Below, in pieces: positions 54,789-63,988 of a stretch of DNA of 64,000 bases (position 1 is the first letter of the stretch; each line of letters begins with the position of its first letter). This stretch comes from Curtobacterium sp. MCLR17_036. GTDB lineage: Bacteria; Actinomycetota; Actinomycetes; Actinomycetales; Microbacteriaceae. Below the pieces are notes generated by a model that saw nothing but the letters and a program-made list of their open reading frames with translations, was not told the origin of the DNA and did no database searches. The stretch is taken from contig NZ_CP126269.1 in the NCBI RefSeq assembly GCF_003234445.2, forward strand, positions 2,108,001-2,172,000, in the 5' to 3' direction. The translations under genes were made by a program, and so were the position numbers.

Positions 54789-54899
54789 GACGAGGTCGAC
54801 GTCCCACGACGTCGACCACGTCGTCTGCCCGCCCGGGCGACGGTTGCCGACGGCGCGGTGCGACTTCCTCGACGTCGTGCGACGTCGACGATGTCGCAC
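54789..54899. repeat. Two large imperfect palindromes between metY and metX
   Basis: The first (54789-54825) is GACGAGGTCGACGTC ... GTCGACCACGTCGTC. The second (54858-54899, 42 bp) begins GTGCGACTTCCTCGACGTCG and ends CGACGTCGACGATGTCGCAC. Both can form long stems with few mismatches. The 288-bp gap holds no gene. They may terminate metY or bind a regulator of metX. Confidence 0.7.
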
Positions 54900-55027
54900 C
54901 CGCCCACGCACCGACCCGCCGACGCGCGGACCAGGACGACGCGAGCGCGGCCGCGAACCCGGCCCCGCGACGGGCGTGACGTAACACGGCGGCGGCGAGC
55001 CGTGCCTCCCGGCAGACTGGACGCACC

Positions 55028-56230
55028 ATGGACTGGCAGACGACCCCCGAGGACTCCGTGCCGTCCACCCTGGTGCCCGGCTCCGAACTCGGCACGCTCG
55101 GCGGGCCGCCCGTGACCGGAGCCTGGCGGCCGGGCGACCACCCCGGCGAGCGGGCGTTCGAACCGCTCGGCGAGCAGTGGGTCCGTGGCGGACGGCTGCC
55201 GTCCGTCCGCGTGGCGTACGAGTCGTGGGGCACCCTCAACGCGGCGCGCGACAACGCCGTGCTCGTGTTCCACGCCATGACCGGTGACTCGCACGTCACC
55301 GGCGAGGCCGGCCCCGGGCACCGCACCGCGGGCTGGTGGGGCGACGTCGTCGGGCCGGGGCGGGCGATCGACACCGACCGGTGGTTCGTGCTCGTGCCGA
55401 ACATGCTCGGGGGCTGTCAGGGCACGACGGGGCCGTCCTCGGTGTCGCCGTCCGGGGCGGAGTGGGGGTCACGCTTCCCGTTCGTCACGATCCGCGACCA
55501 GGTCGCCGTGCAGGTGCAGCTCGCCGACCGCCTCGGCATCGACGTGTTCGCGGCGGTCGTCGGCGGGTCGATGGGCGGCATGCACGCCCTCGAGTTCGCG
55601 GCGACCCACCCGGAGCGTGTCGAGCGGCTGGCGGTCCTCGCCACCACGGCGCAGACCACCGCCGACCAGATCGCGGCGAACTCGCTGCAGCGGGCGGCGA
55701 TCCAGATGGACCCGGGCTTCGCCGGCGGGGACTACTACGAGGCGCACGCCGGCGAGGGGCCGCACCGCGGGCTGGCGCTCGCCCGTCGGATGGCGCTCAT
55801 GACGTACCGGGCGCCGGACGAGCTGAACGGCCGGTTCGCGCGGTCCTGGCAGAGCGACGTCTCCCCGCTCGGCGACGACGGCCGGTTCTCGGTGGAGAGC
55901 TACCTCGACTTCCACGGCAACAAGTTCACCCGGCGTTTCGACGCGTCGAGCTACGTGACCCTGACGCAGGCGATGGACTCGCACGACGTCGGGGCCGGCC
56001 GCGGTGGTGTCGAGGCGGCGCTCGGGCGGATCACCGCTCGGACGCTCGTGCTCGGGGTGTCGAGCGACCGGCTGTTCCCCCTCGAGGACCAGCACCGGAT
56101 CGCCGCCGGGGTGCCCGACACGCTCGACGGGGACGGCGCCGCGGTCATCGAGAGCGAGTACGGGCACGACGGCTTCCTCATCGAGCACGAGCAGGTCGGG
56201 GGCCACCTGCGTCGGCTGTTCGACAGGTGA
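55028..56230 (+). CDS. metX: Homoserine O-acetyltransferase
   Basis: Transfers acetyl from acetyl-CoA to homoserine, the first step of methionine synthesis. A 400-residue alpha/beta-hydrolase-fold enzyme. Nucleophile Ser in VVGGSMGGMHAL, PNMLGGCQGTTGPSSVSP loop, acid in SSDRLFP and catalytic His in YGHDGFLIEHEQV. It supplies metY with O-acetylhomoserine and draws homoserine from the hom product at 12 kb. CCGTGCCTCCCG occurs just upstream. Confidence 0.95.
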   Translation: MDWQTTPEDSVPSTLVPGSELGTLGGPPVTGAWRPGDHPGERAFEPLGEQWVRGGRLPSVRVAYESWGTLNAARDNAVLVFHAMTGDSHVTGEAGPGHRTAGWWGDVVGPGRAIDTDRWFVLVPNMLGGCQGTTGPSSVSPSGAEWGSRFPFVTIRDQVAVQVQLADRLGIDVFAAVVGGSMGGMHALEFAATHPERVERLAVLATTAQTTADQIAANSLQRAAIQMDPGFAGGDYYEAHAGEGPHRGLALARRMALMTYRAPDELNGRFARSWQSDVSPLGDDGRFSVESYLDFHGNKFTRRFDASSYVTLTQAMDSHDVGAGRGGVEAALGRITARTLVLGVSSDRLFPLEDQHRIAAGVPDTLDGDGAAVIESEYGHDGFLIEHEQVGGHLRRLFDR

Positions 56231-56409
56231 CGTCCGGGGCTCCTGCGGTGCGGTCGAGCGACGCGCCGTAACGATCCGGCAGCCATCCGACGCGACCGGG
56301 CGCGCCGAACACCCCCCAACGGGTGCCTCCCGTGGAATGATGGCGGAGAGCTCGGCTGACCGACGCTCGCTTTCCCTGCCACACCAGAACGTCACCAACC
56401 AGGACACCG

Positions 56410-57564
56410 ATGGAACTCATCGCACAGGAACGCGACCGTTTGCTACGGTCGACGACCCGTGTCGTGGGCATCGTCTGCGCGCTCGTGAGCATCGTCGGCG
56501 TCGCCTCGGCACTCGCGGTCCCGCCGCTGCCGTTCGTCCTCGCGCTCCTGTGCATCGCCGCGATGGTCGCCGCCCTGGTCGTCTTCGGCCGCAGCGGCAG
56601 CGAGTGGTGGACCGCCGCCGTCCTGCTCGCCGGACTCGCCGCCATGACGGTGCTGTTCGCCGGCGTCGACGTGGACACCCGACCGATCATCGCGAGCGCC
56701 CTCGTGCCGCTCGCCGGCGGGATGGCGGCGCCGCTCATGGCGCAGCGCGGCAAGCCGATCGGACTCGGCATCACCGTCGCCGCCGGGGCTGGTGTCGTCG
56801 CCCTCATGGTCTGGGCGACGGGCGACCCGCTGTCGACGCCGGTCGGCGTCGCTGTCCTGGTCTGGGTCCTCATCGCGGTGGTCGCCGTCTGGATCGCCCG
56901 GAGCATCCCCCGTGTGGCCCGCCGCATCTACAGCATCGGCAACGCGCACCGCGCCGAGCGACAGGCGAGCGAGACCGAGGCGCAGCGGCGCCAGGGCGCG
57001 CGTCTCCTGCACGACACCGTGCTGGCGACCCTGACCCTCCTCGCACACTCCGGCGTCGGCGTCTCGGAGCAGGCCATGCGCGAGCAGGCCGCCGAGGACG
57101 CCCGGCTCCTGCGCCACCTGCGACTCGGCGCGACCCCGCAGCCGTCGCAGTCCGGCGACTACTCGCTCACGCGCGAAGAGGAGTCGCCCCTCGGGCAGAC
57201 CCTCGAGTCGGTGAAGCAGCGCTTCGGCCGGATGGGCCTCGAGGTGAGCTGGCACGGCACCGGCCAGGTGCTCCTGCCGTCGAACGTCCTCGACGCCTTC
57301 CTGCTGGCCCTCGGCGAGTGCCTCGAGAACGTCCGTCGCCACGCCGGCGTCGGCGAGGCGCACGTCACGATCGTGCACGACAACGAGATGGTGCGCGCCA
57401 TGGTGACCGACTCCGGCGTCGGGTTCGACCTCACCCACGTCAGCGCGGAACGGCTCGGCTTCAAGGAGAGCGTCGTGAGCCGCTTGCGCGAGGTCGGCGG
57501 GGACGCCAAGCTCTTCTCGGCGCCGGGTTCCGGCACCACCGTCGTCCTGGAGGCACCGCGATGA
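56410..57564 (+). CDS. Sensor histidine kinase (HisKA_3-like)
   Basis: A 384-residue membrane kinase. Four to five N-terminal helices (about 15-165) with no large extracytoplasmic sensor, then a cytoplasmic dimerisation region with phospho-acceptor H201 in RLLHDTVLATLTLL, and the ATPase domain: N-box N307 in ECLENVRRHAG, D334-x-G-x-G in DSGVGFD, and GSGTTVVLEAP. The NarL-type partner lies two genes on. Overlaps the next gene by 4 bp (ATGA). Confidence 0.9.
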   Translation: MELIAQERDRLLRSTTRVVGIVCALVSIVGVASALAVPPLPFVLALLCIAAMVAALVVFGRSGSEWWTAAVLLAGLAAMTVLFAGVDVDTRPIIASALVPLAGGMAAPLMAQRGKPIGLGITVAAGAGVVALMVWATGDPLSTPVGVAVLVWVLIAVVAVWIARSIPRVARRIYSIGNAHRAERQASETEAQRRQGARLLHDTVLATLTLLAHSGVGVSEQAMREQAAEDARLLRHLRLGATPQPSQSGDYSLTREEESPLGQTLESVKQRFGRMGLEVSWHGTGQVLLPSNVLDAFLLALGECLENVRRHAGVGEAHVTIVHDNEMVRAMVTDSGVGFDLTHVSAERLGFKESVVSRLREVGGDAKLFSAPGSGTTVVLEAPR

Positions 57565-58883
57565 CCCGGGTCCCCGAGGACACCATCGGCCGCGGCCTGC
57601 CCGGCGAGATCACGTCGTCCGCGCCGCGCACCCGCCGCGAGGCCCGCGAACGCACCCGTTCGAGCGAGCGTCGCCAGGCCCGTGGCCTGCCCTCGACGTC
57701 CACCGGAGCCCGGTCGCTCCGCCAGGCCGCGAAGCCCGGCGCCTCGCTCGGGGCCGGGTACCTCGGCCTCGGCGCCGCGATCCTCACCGCGATCGAGGCC
57801 GTCGCCGGCATCGCGTTCTTCCTGGCACGCTGGCCGGACGCGGCCAACCCGTGGCTGACGACCGCCGCGTGGGGGCTCTACGTCCTGGCGGCCGTCGGTG
57901 TGGGGCTCAGCGTCCTGACCTACGGCGAACGGCTCACCGGACCGGCCTTCGCGCTCATCTGCGTGGTCCTGGCCGGCGTGGTCGCCCTCGACTTCACCGC
58001 CGTGTGGGCCGAGCACGACATCGCGGCCACCGCTTCGGCCTCGGTCGCGGCGGGGTTCGCGCTGCTGCCCATCACGACGCTGCGGCCCGCACGCGAGGTC
58101 GCCGCGGCCATCGCCGTCCTCGGCGTCGCGTTCGTCGTCATGGCCGCGCTGTCGACGCCCATCACGCCCGAGACCCTGCCCGGGATCGTGACGCTCCTGG
58201 CGCTCGTGGTCGCGCCGCCGGCGATCTCCCTGCACGTGGTGCAGCGCTTCCGCCAGTTCGTGCAGCGCGAACTCGACCGCGTGCTCGTGCAGAGCAACGT
58301 GCAGGCGCCGCAGTTCGCCGTCGGCATGCTCGCCTCGGACGAGCTCGCCCGCCTCGACCTGGCCGCCGAGAAGCTCCTCGACGCCGTCGCGAACGGTACC
58401 GACCCGCTGCCGCTGTCCGACGCCTCGAGCTCCGTCGCCGCCTCGCTCGCCACCGAGCTCCGCCTGCACCTCATCGAGGGCCGCCGCGAGACCTGGCTCT
58501 ACCACGCGATCACCGAGTCCGACCACCTCGGCCGCTCGGTGAGCGTCGCCGACCCCGCAGCCCTCGCCGGCCATCTGTCCCCCGCACAGCGCGACGGCCT
58601 GCTGCAGGCGATCTGGCAGATGGTGGGCGACGGCCGCACCGCGCAGCCCGGCATGCCCGTGGTGTCCGTCACGCTCGGCCCGGTCGGTTCCGACGGCCAC
58701 CCGGTCAGCGACGAGACGATGGACGTCCCCGTGGTGATCGACTCGCGGGGCGTGCAGCGCCGCCGGCTCGGCCCGACCGCCTGGAGCGCCCTGGAGCGCA
58801 TCGGCCCGTACACCGCGACGGTCCGCGAGGGCGCGCTGCACATCGTCGTGCACTGCGTCGTCAGCCGACATCCGTCGATGTAG
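57561..58883 (+). CDS. Membrane protein paired with the histidine kinase
   Basis: A 440-residue protein: basic disordered start (REARERTRSSERRQAR), about six to seven membrane helices (70-235) laid out like the kinase sensor region, then a cytoplasmic domain (about 235-440) with an ASDELARLDLAAEKLLDAVA helix. There is no His box, N-box or G-box, so it has no kinase signature. It looks like a second sensor half. Translationally coupled to the kinase and followed by the response regulator, it probably tunes the signal. Confidence 0.72.
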   Translation: MTRVPEDTIGRGLPGEITSSAPRTRREARERTRSSERRQARGLPSTSTGARSLRQAAKPGASLGAGYLGLGAAILTAIEAVAGIAFFLARWPDAANPWLTTAAWGLYVLAAVGVGLSVLTYGERLTGPAFALICVVLAGVVALDFTAVWAEHDIAATASASVAAGFALLPITTLRPAREVAAAIAVLGVAFVVMAALSTPITPETLPGIVTLLALVVAPPAISLHVVQRFRQFVQRELDRVLVQSNVQAPQFAVGMLASDELARLDLAAEKLLDAVANGTDPLPLSDASSSVAASLATELRLHLIEGRRETWLYHAITESDHLGRSVSVADPAALAGHLSPAQRDGLLQAIWQMVGDGRTAQPGMPVVSVTLGPVGSDGHPVSDETMDVPVVIDSRGVQRRRLGPTAWSALERIGPYTATVREGALHIVVHCVVSRHPSM

Positions 58884-58926
58884 CGGACACCCGTCCGACC
58901 TGCCCGTGACCGGTACGCGCGCCTCC

Positions 58927-58932
58927 TAGGAT
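58927..58932 (+). promoter_or_regulatory. Putative -10 for the response regulator
   Basis: TAGGAT lies 34 bp before the response-regulator ATG in the 82-bp gap after the membrane protein; GAAAGGA is the Shine-Dalgarno in between. It allows the regulator to be made apart from the two sensor genes. No clear -35 seen. Confidence 0.4.
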
Positions 58933-58965
58933 CGACTCGTACAGCCCCCGAGAAAGGACGCCAGC

Positions 58966-59637
58966 ATGGCGACTCCAGAGGAACCCATCCGACTCGCACT
59001 CGTCGACGACCACAGGATGCTCCTCGGGGCCCTCACCGAGTGGATCCGCAGCGCAGCCGACGACATCACCCTGGTGGCCGCGGTCACCACCTGGCCGGAG
59101 CTGCTCACCAGCCCGGCCTTCCCGGTGGACGTGGTGCTGCTCGACCTGGACCTTAAGGACTCCATCCCCGTGTCGCTGAAGATCTCGACGCTCAAGACCG
59201 CCGGCGTGAAGACCGTCGTGATGAGCACCTACTCCGAGCCGAACGTCGTGCGCGAGGCCCTGGCCTCCGGCGCCCTCGGCTACCTGGTGAAGAGCGAGGA
59301 CGCCGACATGATCGTCGAGGCGATCCGCTCGGCCCAGCGCGGCGAGCAGTACGTCTCCGCCGAGCTCGACCTGGCCATCAACAGCGGCGACGTCGGCGGC
59401 GTGCCGAAGCTCAGCGCGCAGGAGCGTCGCGTCATGGCGCTCTACGGCGGCGGCGAGCCGGTGAAGAGCGTCGCCTACCAGCTCGGCATCTCGGAGGAGA
59501 CCGCGAAGAGCTACCTCAAGCGCATCCGCGAGAAGTACCGCGTCGCCGGCTTCGACGTCGGCACGAAGGTGGCGCTGCGGAAGCGCGCCATCACCGACGG
59601 CATCATCGTGCAGGACGGCAGCCCGCTGGGGCTGTAG
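58966..59637 (+). CDS. NarL/FixJ-family response regulator
   Basis: A 223-residue two-domain regulator. Receiver (about 8-125): acidic pair D14-D15, probable phospho-acceptor D60 in VVLLDLDL, S87 and K109 in LGYLVKSED. The C-terminal DNA-binding domain (about 148-205) is LuxR-like: LSAQERRVMALYGGGEPVKSVAYQLGISEETAKSYLKRIREKY (in parts). The final helix keeps the SEETAKSYL recognition pattern. Cognate to the kinase two genes upstream. Confidence 0.9.
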   Translation: MATPEEPIRLALVDDHRMLLGALTEWIRSAADDITLVAAVTTWPELLTSPAFPVDVVLLDLDLKDSIPVSLKISTLKTAGVKTVVMSTYSEPNVVREALASGALGYLVKSEDADMIVEAIRSAQRGEQYVSAELDLAINSGDVGGVPKLSAQERRVMALYGGGEPVKSVAYQLGISEETAKSYLKRIREKYRVAGFDVGTKVALRKRAITDGIIVQDGSPLGL

Positions 59638-60208
59638 GGGTGCGGCGCGCGGTTCTCGCTTCGCGCGCTTCGTGCTTCGCGCGCTTCGTGAGCAGAAGAG
59701 GTCGGGTCCTGTGTCGGGACCCGACCTCTTCTGCTCACCATGCGCGGACTGCCGCACCACGCGACGGACGGGAGGCGCGGGGCGGCCCCGCCACGCCTCG
59801 TGAGCAGAAAACGTCGGGTCCGGCGTCCAGACCCGACATCTTCTGCTCACCATGCGCAGCCTGCCGCACCACACGACCCACGGGAGGCACGGGCGGCCCC
59901 GCCACGAACCTCCCACCCGTCAGACGCGACGCACGCACGCTTCGTGAGCAGAAAACGTCGGGTTCGCCACCCGGACCCGACCTCTTCTGCTCACCATGCG
60001 CGGCCTGCCGCACCACACGACCCGCGGGAGGCACGGGGCGGCCCCGCCATGGGCCTCCCACCCGTCAGACGCGACGCACGCCCGCTTCGTGAGCAGGAAA
60101 GGTCGGGTCCGCCACCGAGACCCGACATCTTCTGCTCACCATGCGCAGCCTGCCGCACCACACCACCCACGGGAGGCACGGGGCGGCCCCGCGCCGAGCG
60201 ACTGTCCC
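59638..60208. repeat. Repeat array E: four copies of a 21-bp-arm hairpin between convergent genes
   Basis: No gene is seen in this 571-bp gap. Four hairpins share the arm GTGAGCAGAA...GTCGGGTC and its complement. Left/right arms are at 59688-59708/59718-59738 (perfect, 9-base loop), 59800-59820/59830-59850, 59944-59964/59974-59994 and 60089-60109/60119-60139. Between them are conserved linkers (CCATGCGC, CTGCCGCACCAC, GACGGACGGGAGGC, GGCGGCCCCGCC) and CCTCCCACCCGTCAGACGCG blocks. A G/C-only stretch with CGCGCTTCGTG repeats opens the array. Confidence 0.9.
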
Positions 60209-61468
60209 TCAGACCGTCGGGACCGGCGCCGTGATCGGGCCGGTCGACGCCCTCCGCAGCAATGCACGACGGGTGCTCCGCCGCTCGACGCCGTAGCTGA
60301 TCATCGTGACGACGACGCCGAGCAGCGCGAGGCCGATGCCGAGCCAGCCGGGCGCGAGGAAGCCGAAGCCCGCGGCGATGACCGCGCCACCGAGGGCGGC
60401 GCCGAGCGAGTTGCCGATGTTGAACGCCGAGTGGTTAAGCGCTGCGGCGATCGTGCGGGCGTCCCCGGCAACGTCCATCAGGCGGGACTGCACCGCGGGC
60501 GGGATGGCCGACGAGGTCGCGCCGAGCAGGAACGCCCCGGCGAGGACGCCCCAGACCCACTGCGCGGTCAGGACGGTGAACAGGAGCGCGCCGATGAGGG
60601 CGAACATGCCGACGTAGATCGTGCGCTTGACGCTGTGGTCGGCGAGGTGACCGCCGAGGACCCCGCCGACGACCATGCCCAGGCCGACGAGCACGAGGAC
60701 GACCGGCACGAAGGACTCCGGCATGCCGGTGACGTTCTGCACGAGCGGCGAGATGTACGAGTAGACGGCGAAGAACCCGCCGAAGCCGACCGCGCCGAGG
60801 CCCATCACGATCCACACCTGGGGCACGCGGAAGGCGCTGAGCTCGCGGCCGATCGTCGCGTGCTCGTCGCGGGGGCTCGTCGGCACGAACGCCGCCACCG
60901 CGACGAAGGTGAGCGCGAACAGGGCCGCGACCACCGCGTAGGCGACGCGCCACCCGGCGACCTGCCCGACCCAGGTGATGGCCGGGACGCCGACGACGTT
61001 CGCGACGCTGAGGCCGAGCAGCACCATCGCGATGCCCTTGCCGCGCTTGCCCGGCCCCATCATGTCGCCCGCGACGATGGATGCGATGCCGAAGTAGGCC
61101 CCGTGCGGCAGCCCGGCGACGAACCTCGCGACGAGCACCAGCCCGAAGGACGGCAACAGCGCGCTCGCGACCGTCGCCAGCACGAAGCCGACGAGCAGCA
61201 CGAGGATCAGGCCCTTGCGCGGGAACCGAGCGGACACCGCGGCGATGGTCGGGGCGCCGACGACGACCCCGAGCGCGTAGGCGCTGACGAGCCAGCCCGC
61301 CTGCGCGATGCCGGCGTCGGGGTCCGCGCCGTACTGCTGGGGCAGGAGCGCCTGCGCGATGTTCGGCAGCAGGCCCATGGCGACGAACTCGGTCGAGCCG
61401 ATGGCGAAACCGCCGAGGGCGAGCGAGACGAGGGCGAGGGTGCGGCGCGCCGGCCTGAGGGTGGTCAT
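60209..61468 (-). CDS. MFS transporter (DHA1 family, AraJ/CmlA-like)
   Basis: A 419-residue 12-helix major facilitator. Starts LALVSLALGGFAIGSTEFVAMGLLPNIAQAL, a hallmark of the sugar-efflux/AraJ-type branch; motif A-like GAPTIAAVSARFPRKGLIL after helix 2; RLMDVAGDARTIAAALNHSAFNIGNSLGAALGG (helix 11 region) also matches. It likely exports a drug, sugar or metabolite by proton antiport. The substrate is not defined. It converges on the response-regulator gene across array E. Confidence 0.9.
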   Translation of the reverse strand: MTTLRPARRTLALVSLALGGFAIGSTEFVAMGLLPNIAQALLPQQYGADPDAGIAQAGWLVSAYALGVVVGAPTIAAVSARFPRKGLILVLLVGFVLATVASALLPSFGLVLVARFVAGLPHGAYFGIASIVAGDMMGPGKRGKGIAMVLLGLSVANVVGVPAITWVGQVAGWRVAYAVVAALFALTFVAVAAFVPTSPRDEHATIGRELSAFRVPQVWIVMGLGAVGFGGFFAVYSYISPLVQNVTGMPESFVPVVLVLVGLGMVVGGVLGGHLADHSVKRTIYVGMFALIGALLFTVLTAQWVWGVLAGAFLLGATSSAIPPAVQSRLMDVAGDARTIAAALNHSAFNIGNSLGAALGGAVIAAGFGFLAPGWLGIGLALLGVVVTMISYGVERRSTRRALLRRASTGPITAPVPTV

Positions 61469-61687
61469 GGAGCCTGTTCTCGAGCGGGCGGGGCTGGTCG
61501 GTCCGGGGTCCGCTGTCCGGGTGCTCCGCGCCGCCGATCAGGCTGCGCGGTCACGTGCGGGACGTGGAGCCGGTCCGGGTTCAGCAGCGAACGGGGCGGT
61601 TCGGTCGTCGACCGACCGGTCCGAGCAGTGTAGACCGCTCCAACCCCTGATCGGAAGTCCGATGGCCGGTCCGCACCGTCGACGTGG

Positions 61688-61873
61688 TCAGGCCGCGCGG
61701 CGGTCCTGTTCGGCGGGGGCGCTCGACGCGGACCGCAGCTCGGGCAGCTCGTCGCGGTGCACCCACCCGGTGCCGCACTCGGCGCACGTCGCCCAGGCGT
61801 TCTCGCCGGTCTCGTCCGTGTCGATGACGACCGTCCGAAGGTCGCAGTCGGGGCACCAGCCGTCGTGCATCAT
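61688..61873 (-). CDS. Small zinc-ribbon protein (61 aa)
   Basis: A very small protein with a CPDC...CAEC pair spaced as a zinc ribbon (WCPDCDLRTVV, ATCAECGTGW) and a charged tail. Such single-ribbon proteins are common in actinobacteria and unassigned. GAGGAG lies six bases before the first of two tandem ATG codons. It is too short for many gene finders. Confidence 0.65.
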   Translation of the reverse strand: MMHDGWCPDCDLRTVVIDTDETGENAWATCAECGTGWVHRDELPELRSASSAPAEQDRRAA

Positions 61874-61926
61874 CACGCGCTCCTCGTCGTCTCGGGGCGG
61901 GCCACCCGACGTGACCCGATGCGCCC

Positions 61927-62199
61927 ATGAGACACCCGACCCCTGACATCCGACGGGCCTCCGTCGGCGTGTCGCGGTCCGGCCTGCGCTTGGATGTCGC
62001 CACGGACTCGACCATGACCGTCCTCGCTTCGTGCGCCGTGGGCGCGCCGGCGAACTGCGAGGACCGAACGGACCCGATCGGCATGCTCGTGGTGGGCGTC
62101 GTCGCCGTCGTGGTCGTCGCCACGCTCGTGGTGCTCCTCGTGGCCGGGCGGCCGGGCCGCCGCCGCGCGATCCCGGCACGTCGCCGCGGCCGGCGCTGA
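61927..62199 (+). CDS. Possible small membrane protein (uncertain)
   Basis: An open frame of 90 codons whose C-terminal half carries one strong membrane helix (MLVVGVVAVVVVATLVVLLV) and then a very basic tail (RPGRRRAIPARRRGRR). Upstream residues include CAVGAPANCEDRTD. Real coding may begin at the ATG at 62083 or at 62014 rather than 61927. It lies between two minus-strand genes in a 357-bp gap with no other feature. No family recognised; could be chance. Confidence 0.35.
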   Translation: MRHPTPDIRRASVGVSRSGLRLDVATDSTMTVLASCAVGAPANCEDRTDPIGMLVVGVVAVVVVATLVVLLVAGRPGRRRAIPARRRGRR

Positions 62200-62230
62200 C
62201 CGACGACCTGCGGGCACGGCGCCTGCGGGG

Positions 62231-62539
62231 CTACTCGCCGAGTGCTGCCTCGAGTCGGTCGAGCTTGCCGTCGATCTCGCCGGTGTGACCCGGCCGGATG
62301 TCGGCCTTCAGCACGAGGGACACCCGCGTGCCGTACTGCCCGACGGCCTCGGTGGCACGCTTGACGACGGCCATGACCTCGTCCCACTCCCCCTCGAGCT
62401 CGGTGAACATCGACGAGGTCCGGTTCGGCAGACCGCTCTCGCGGACGATGCGGACGGCGGCAGCGACGGCGTCGTGCACGGAGCCGTCCGACTGCGCAGC
62501 GGGACCACCAGAGGGAGCGACGGAGAAGGCGACGATCAT
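62231..62539 (-). CDS. Thiamine-binding protein (MTH1187/YkoF-like)
   Basis: A 102-residue protein of the MTH1187 family (thiamine-binding fold): start MIVAFSVAPSG, the ESGLPNRTSSMFTELEGEWDEVMAVVK core and RVSLVLKADIRPGHTGEIDGKLDRLE. It binds thiamine or its precursors in the cytoplasm; no thiamine synthesis genes are near. ATG start. Confidence 0.88.
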   Translation of the reverse strand: MIVAFSVAPSGGPAAQSDGSVHDAVAAAVRIVRESGLPNRTSSMFTELEGEWDEVMAVVKRATEAVGQYGTRVSLVLKADIRPGHTGEIDGKLDRLEAALGE

Positions 62540-62593
62540 GCGTCCATCCTGCCCCGCCGACCGTCGGCGCGCGCGGTGGCCGCGTGGGCGCCG

Positions 62594-63925
62594 TCAGCGC
62601 GCGAGCGAGCCGTCGCCCCGCGCGTCGACCGCGCCCGGCCCTCGCGCTCCGACGCGGCGTCCCGGCACCACGGCCACGTCGGGGCCGCGCAGCCCCATCC
62701 GCACGAGCACGACCACGGCCCAGACGAGGGCCGCGACCTCGAGGGCGTTCCGCACCGTGAGCACCACGAGGATCCAGGGCTGCAGCGTGAGCACCTGGTC
62801 GTAGAAGCCCGGGTAGACGAGCTGCGTCAGCACGGCGGTCGGCAGTGCGGCGATCGCCACCGGCACGAACCGTCGCGCGCTCGGCGATCCGGCCACCAGC
62901 CCCCAGACGACGGGCACGGCGAACCAGCCGATGTACTGCGGCGACCCGACCTTGTTCGTCGCGATGAGCGCGGCGACGAACAGCAGCGCGAGCACCGGCG
63001 CGAGCTCGACCCGTCGCGCGCCGCGGTGCGCTGCCCAGAGCGCGAGCGCGACGCCGGCGAGGACGACGACGGCCATCAGCGGTGTCGACACCGCCGCGGC
63101 CAGGTGGGTGCCGGCTCCGGAGACGCCGAAGGTCAGGATGTCCTGGTCGTAGAACACGGCGGCGCCGGACGCCCCGGCGGCGGCCGCCCACAGGAAGGGG
63201 GTCGCGAGCGGGGCCTCGATCTGCAGCCCGCGGCCGGTCTGCTCGGTCACGAAGGACAGCAGGTACGGCGCGCCACCCCACAGCACGTCGACGAGCACGA
63301 TGAGCCCGGTGACCACGAGGGCACCGGTGAGCACCGGCCCGCGGTGTCCGCGGCGCAGCAGGAGCAGGACGGCGACCAGGGCGGCGGGCCAGACCTTCGT
63401 CCAGGCCCCGGCGGTGAAGAGCGCGGAGGCGACGGCCGGCCGTGTGACGACGAACGCGACGCCGATCAGCGCGAGCACGGTCGCGACCGTGTCGATGCGG
63501 CCGAGCGCGATCGGCCCGAGCGCGAGCAGGAAGACGAGCCACCACCAGACGACGCGGACACCGGGCGCCGTGCGACCGACCGGCCGGGAGCGCATCGGCA
63601 CGCCCACCCGGAAGCGCCACAGGAACGCGCACGCCACCGCGTCGAGCAGCACCATGAGCAGCATCCAGCCCGTGGCGATCGAGGGGGTGCCACCGAGCGC
63701 GGCGGCGGCCATCGGCACGATCGCCAGGATCGGGTAGACCCACTCGCCGTCGATCCCGACCCAGAAGTGGGCCGAGTGGCCGGTCTCGATCCACCGTCGG
63801 TAGGTGATGGTGACGTCCCCGAGGGGCAGGTTCGCCGACGTCCAGGTGAGCCACCACAGCACGGCGTGCACGAGGGCGAACGCGGCCACGAAGCCCCCGA
63901 GCTCGATCCACCGCGTCCTCTGCAC
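62594..63925 (-). CDS. Polytopic membrane glycosyltransferase-like protein (GT87/DUF2029-like)
   Basis: A 443-residue protein with about ten to twelve helices and an early acidic loop (LPLGDVTITYRRWIETGH), followed by WVGIDGEWVYPILAI and LARRFVPVAIAALP-type segments. The pattern fits actinobacterial GT87-type polyprenyl-phosphate mannosyltransferases. The mannosyl role is inferred. The GTG at 63925 is chosen because TACGCT lies six bases upstream, as in leaderless genes; a GTG at 63964 would add 13 residues. Confidence 0.6.
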   Translation of the reverse strand: MQRTRWIELGGFVAAFALVHAVLWWLTWTSANLPLGDVTITYRRWIETGHSAHFWVGIDGEWVYPILAIVPMAAAALGGTPSIATGWMLLMVLLDAVACAFLWRFRVGVPMRSRPVGRTAPGVRVVWWWLVFLLALGPIALGRIDTVATVLALIGVAFVVTRPAVASALFTAGAWTKVWPAALVAVLLLLRRGHRGPVLTGALVVTGLIVLVDVLWGGAPYLLSFVTEQTGRGLQIEAPLATPFLWAAAAGASGAAVFYDQDILTFGVSGAGTHLAAAVSTPLMAVVVLAGVALALWAAHRGARRVELAPVLALLFVAALIATNKVGSPQYIGWFAVPVVWGLVAGSPSARRFVPVAIAALPTAVLTQLVYPGFYDQVLTLQPWILVVLTVRNALEVAALVWAVVVLVRMGLRGPDVAVVPGRRVGARGPGAVDARGDGSLAR

Positions 63926-63988
63926 CGGACGAGCGTAGCGGCCGGGATCCACAGGTTCCCCCAACCATGACGTGTCACCGTTCTGCCC

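Noticed and set aside
51074..55321. A long minus-strand open frame across the acyltransferase, metY and metX genes
   Set aside because: Only its 3' part (the SDR) is real; the rest is Arg/Pro-rich shadow of three strongly supported plus-strand genes.
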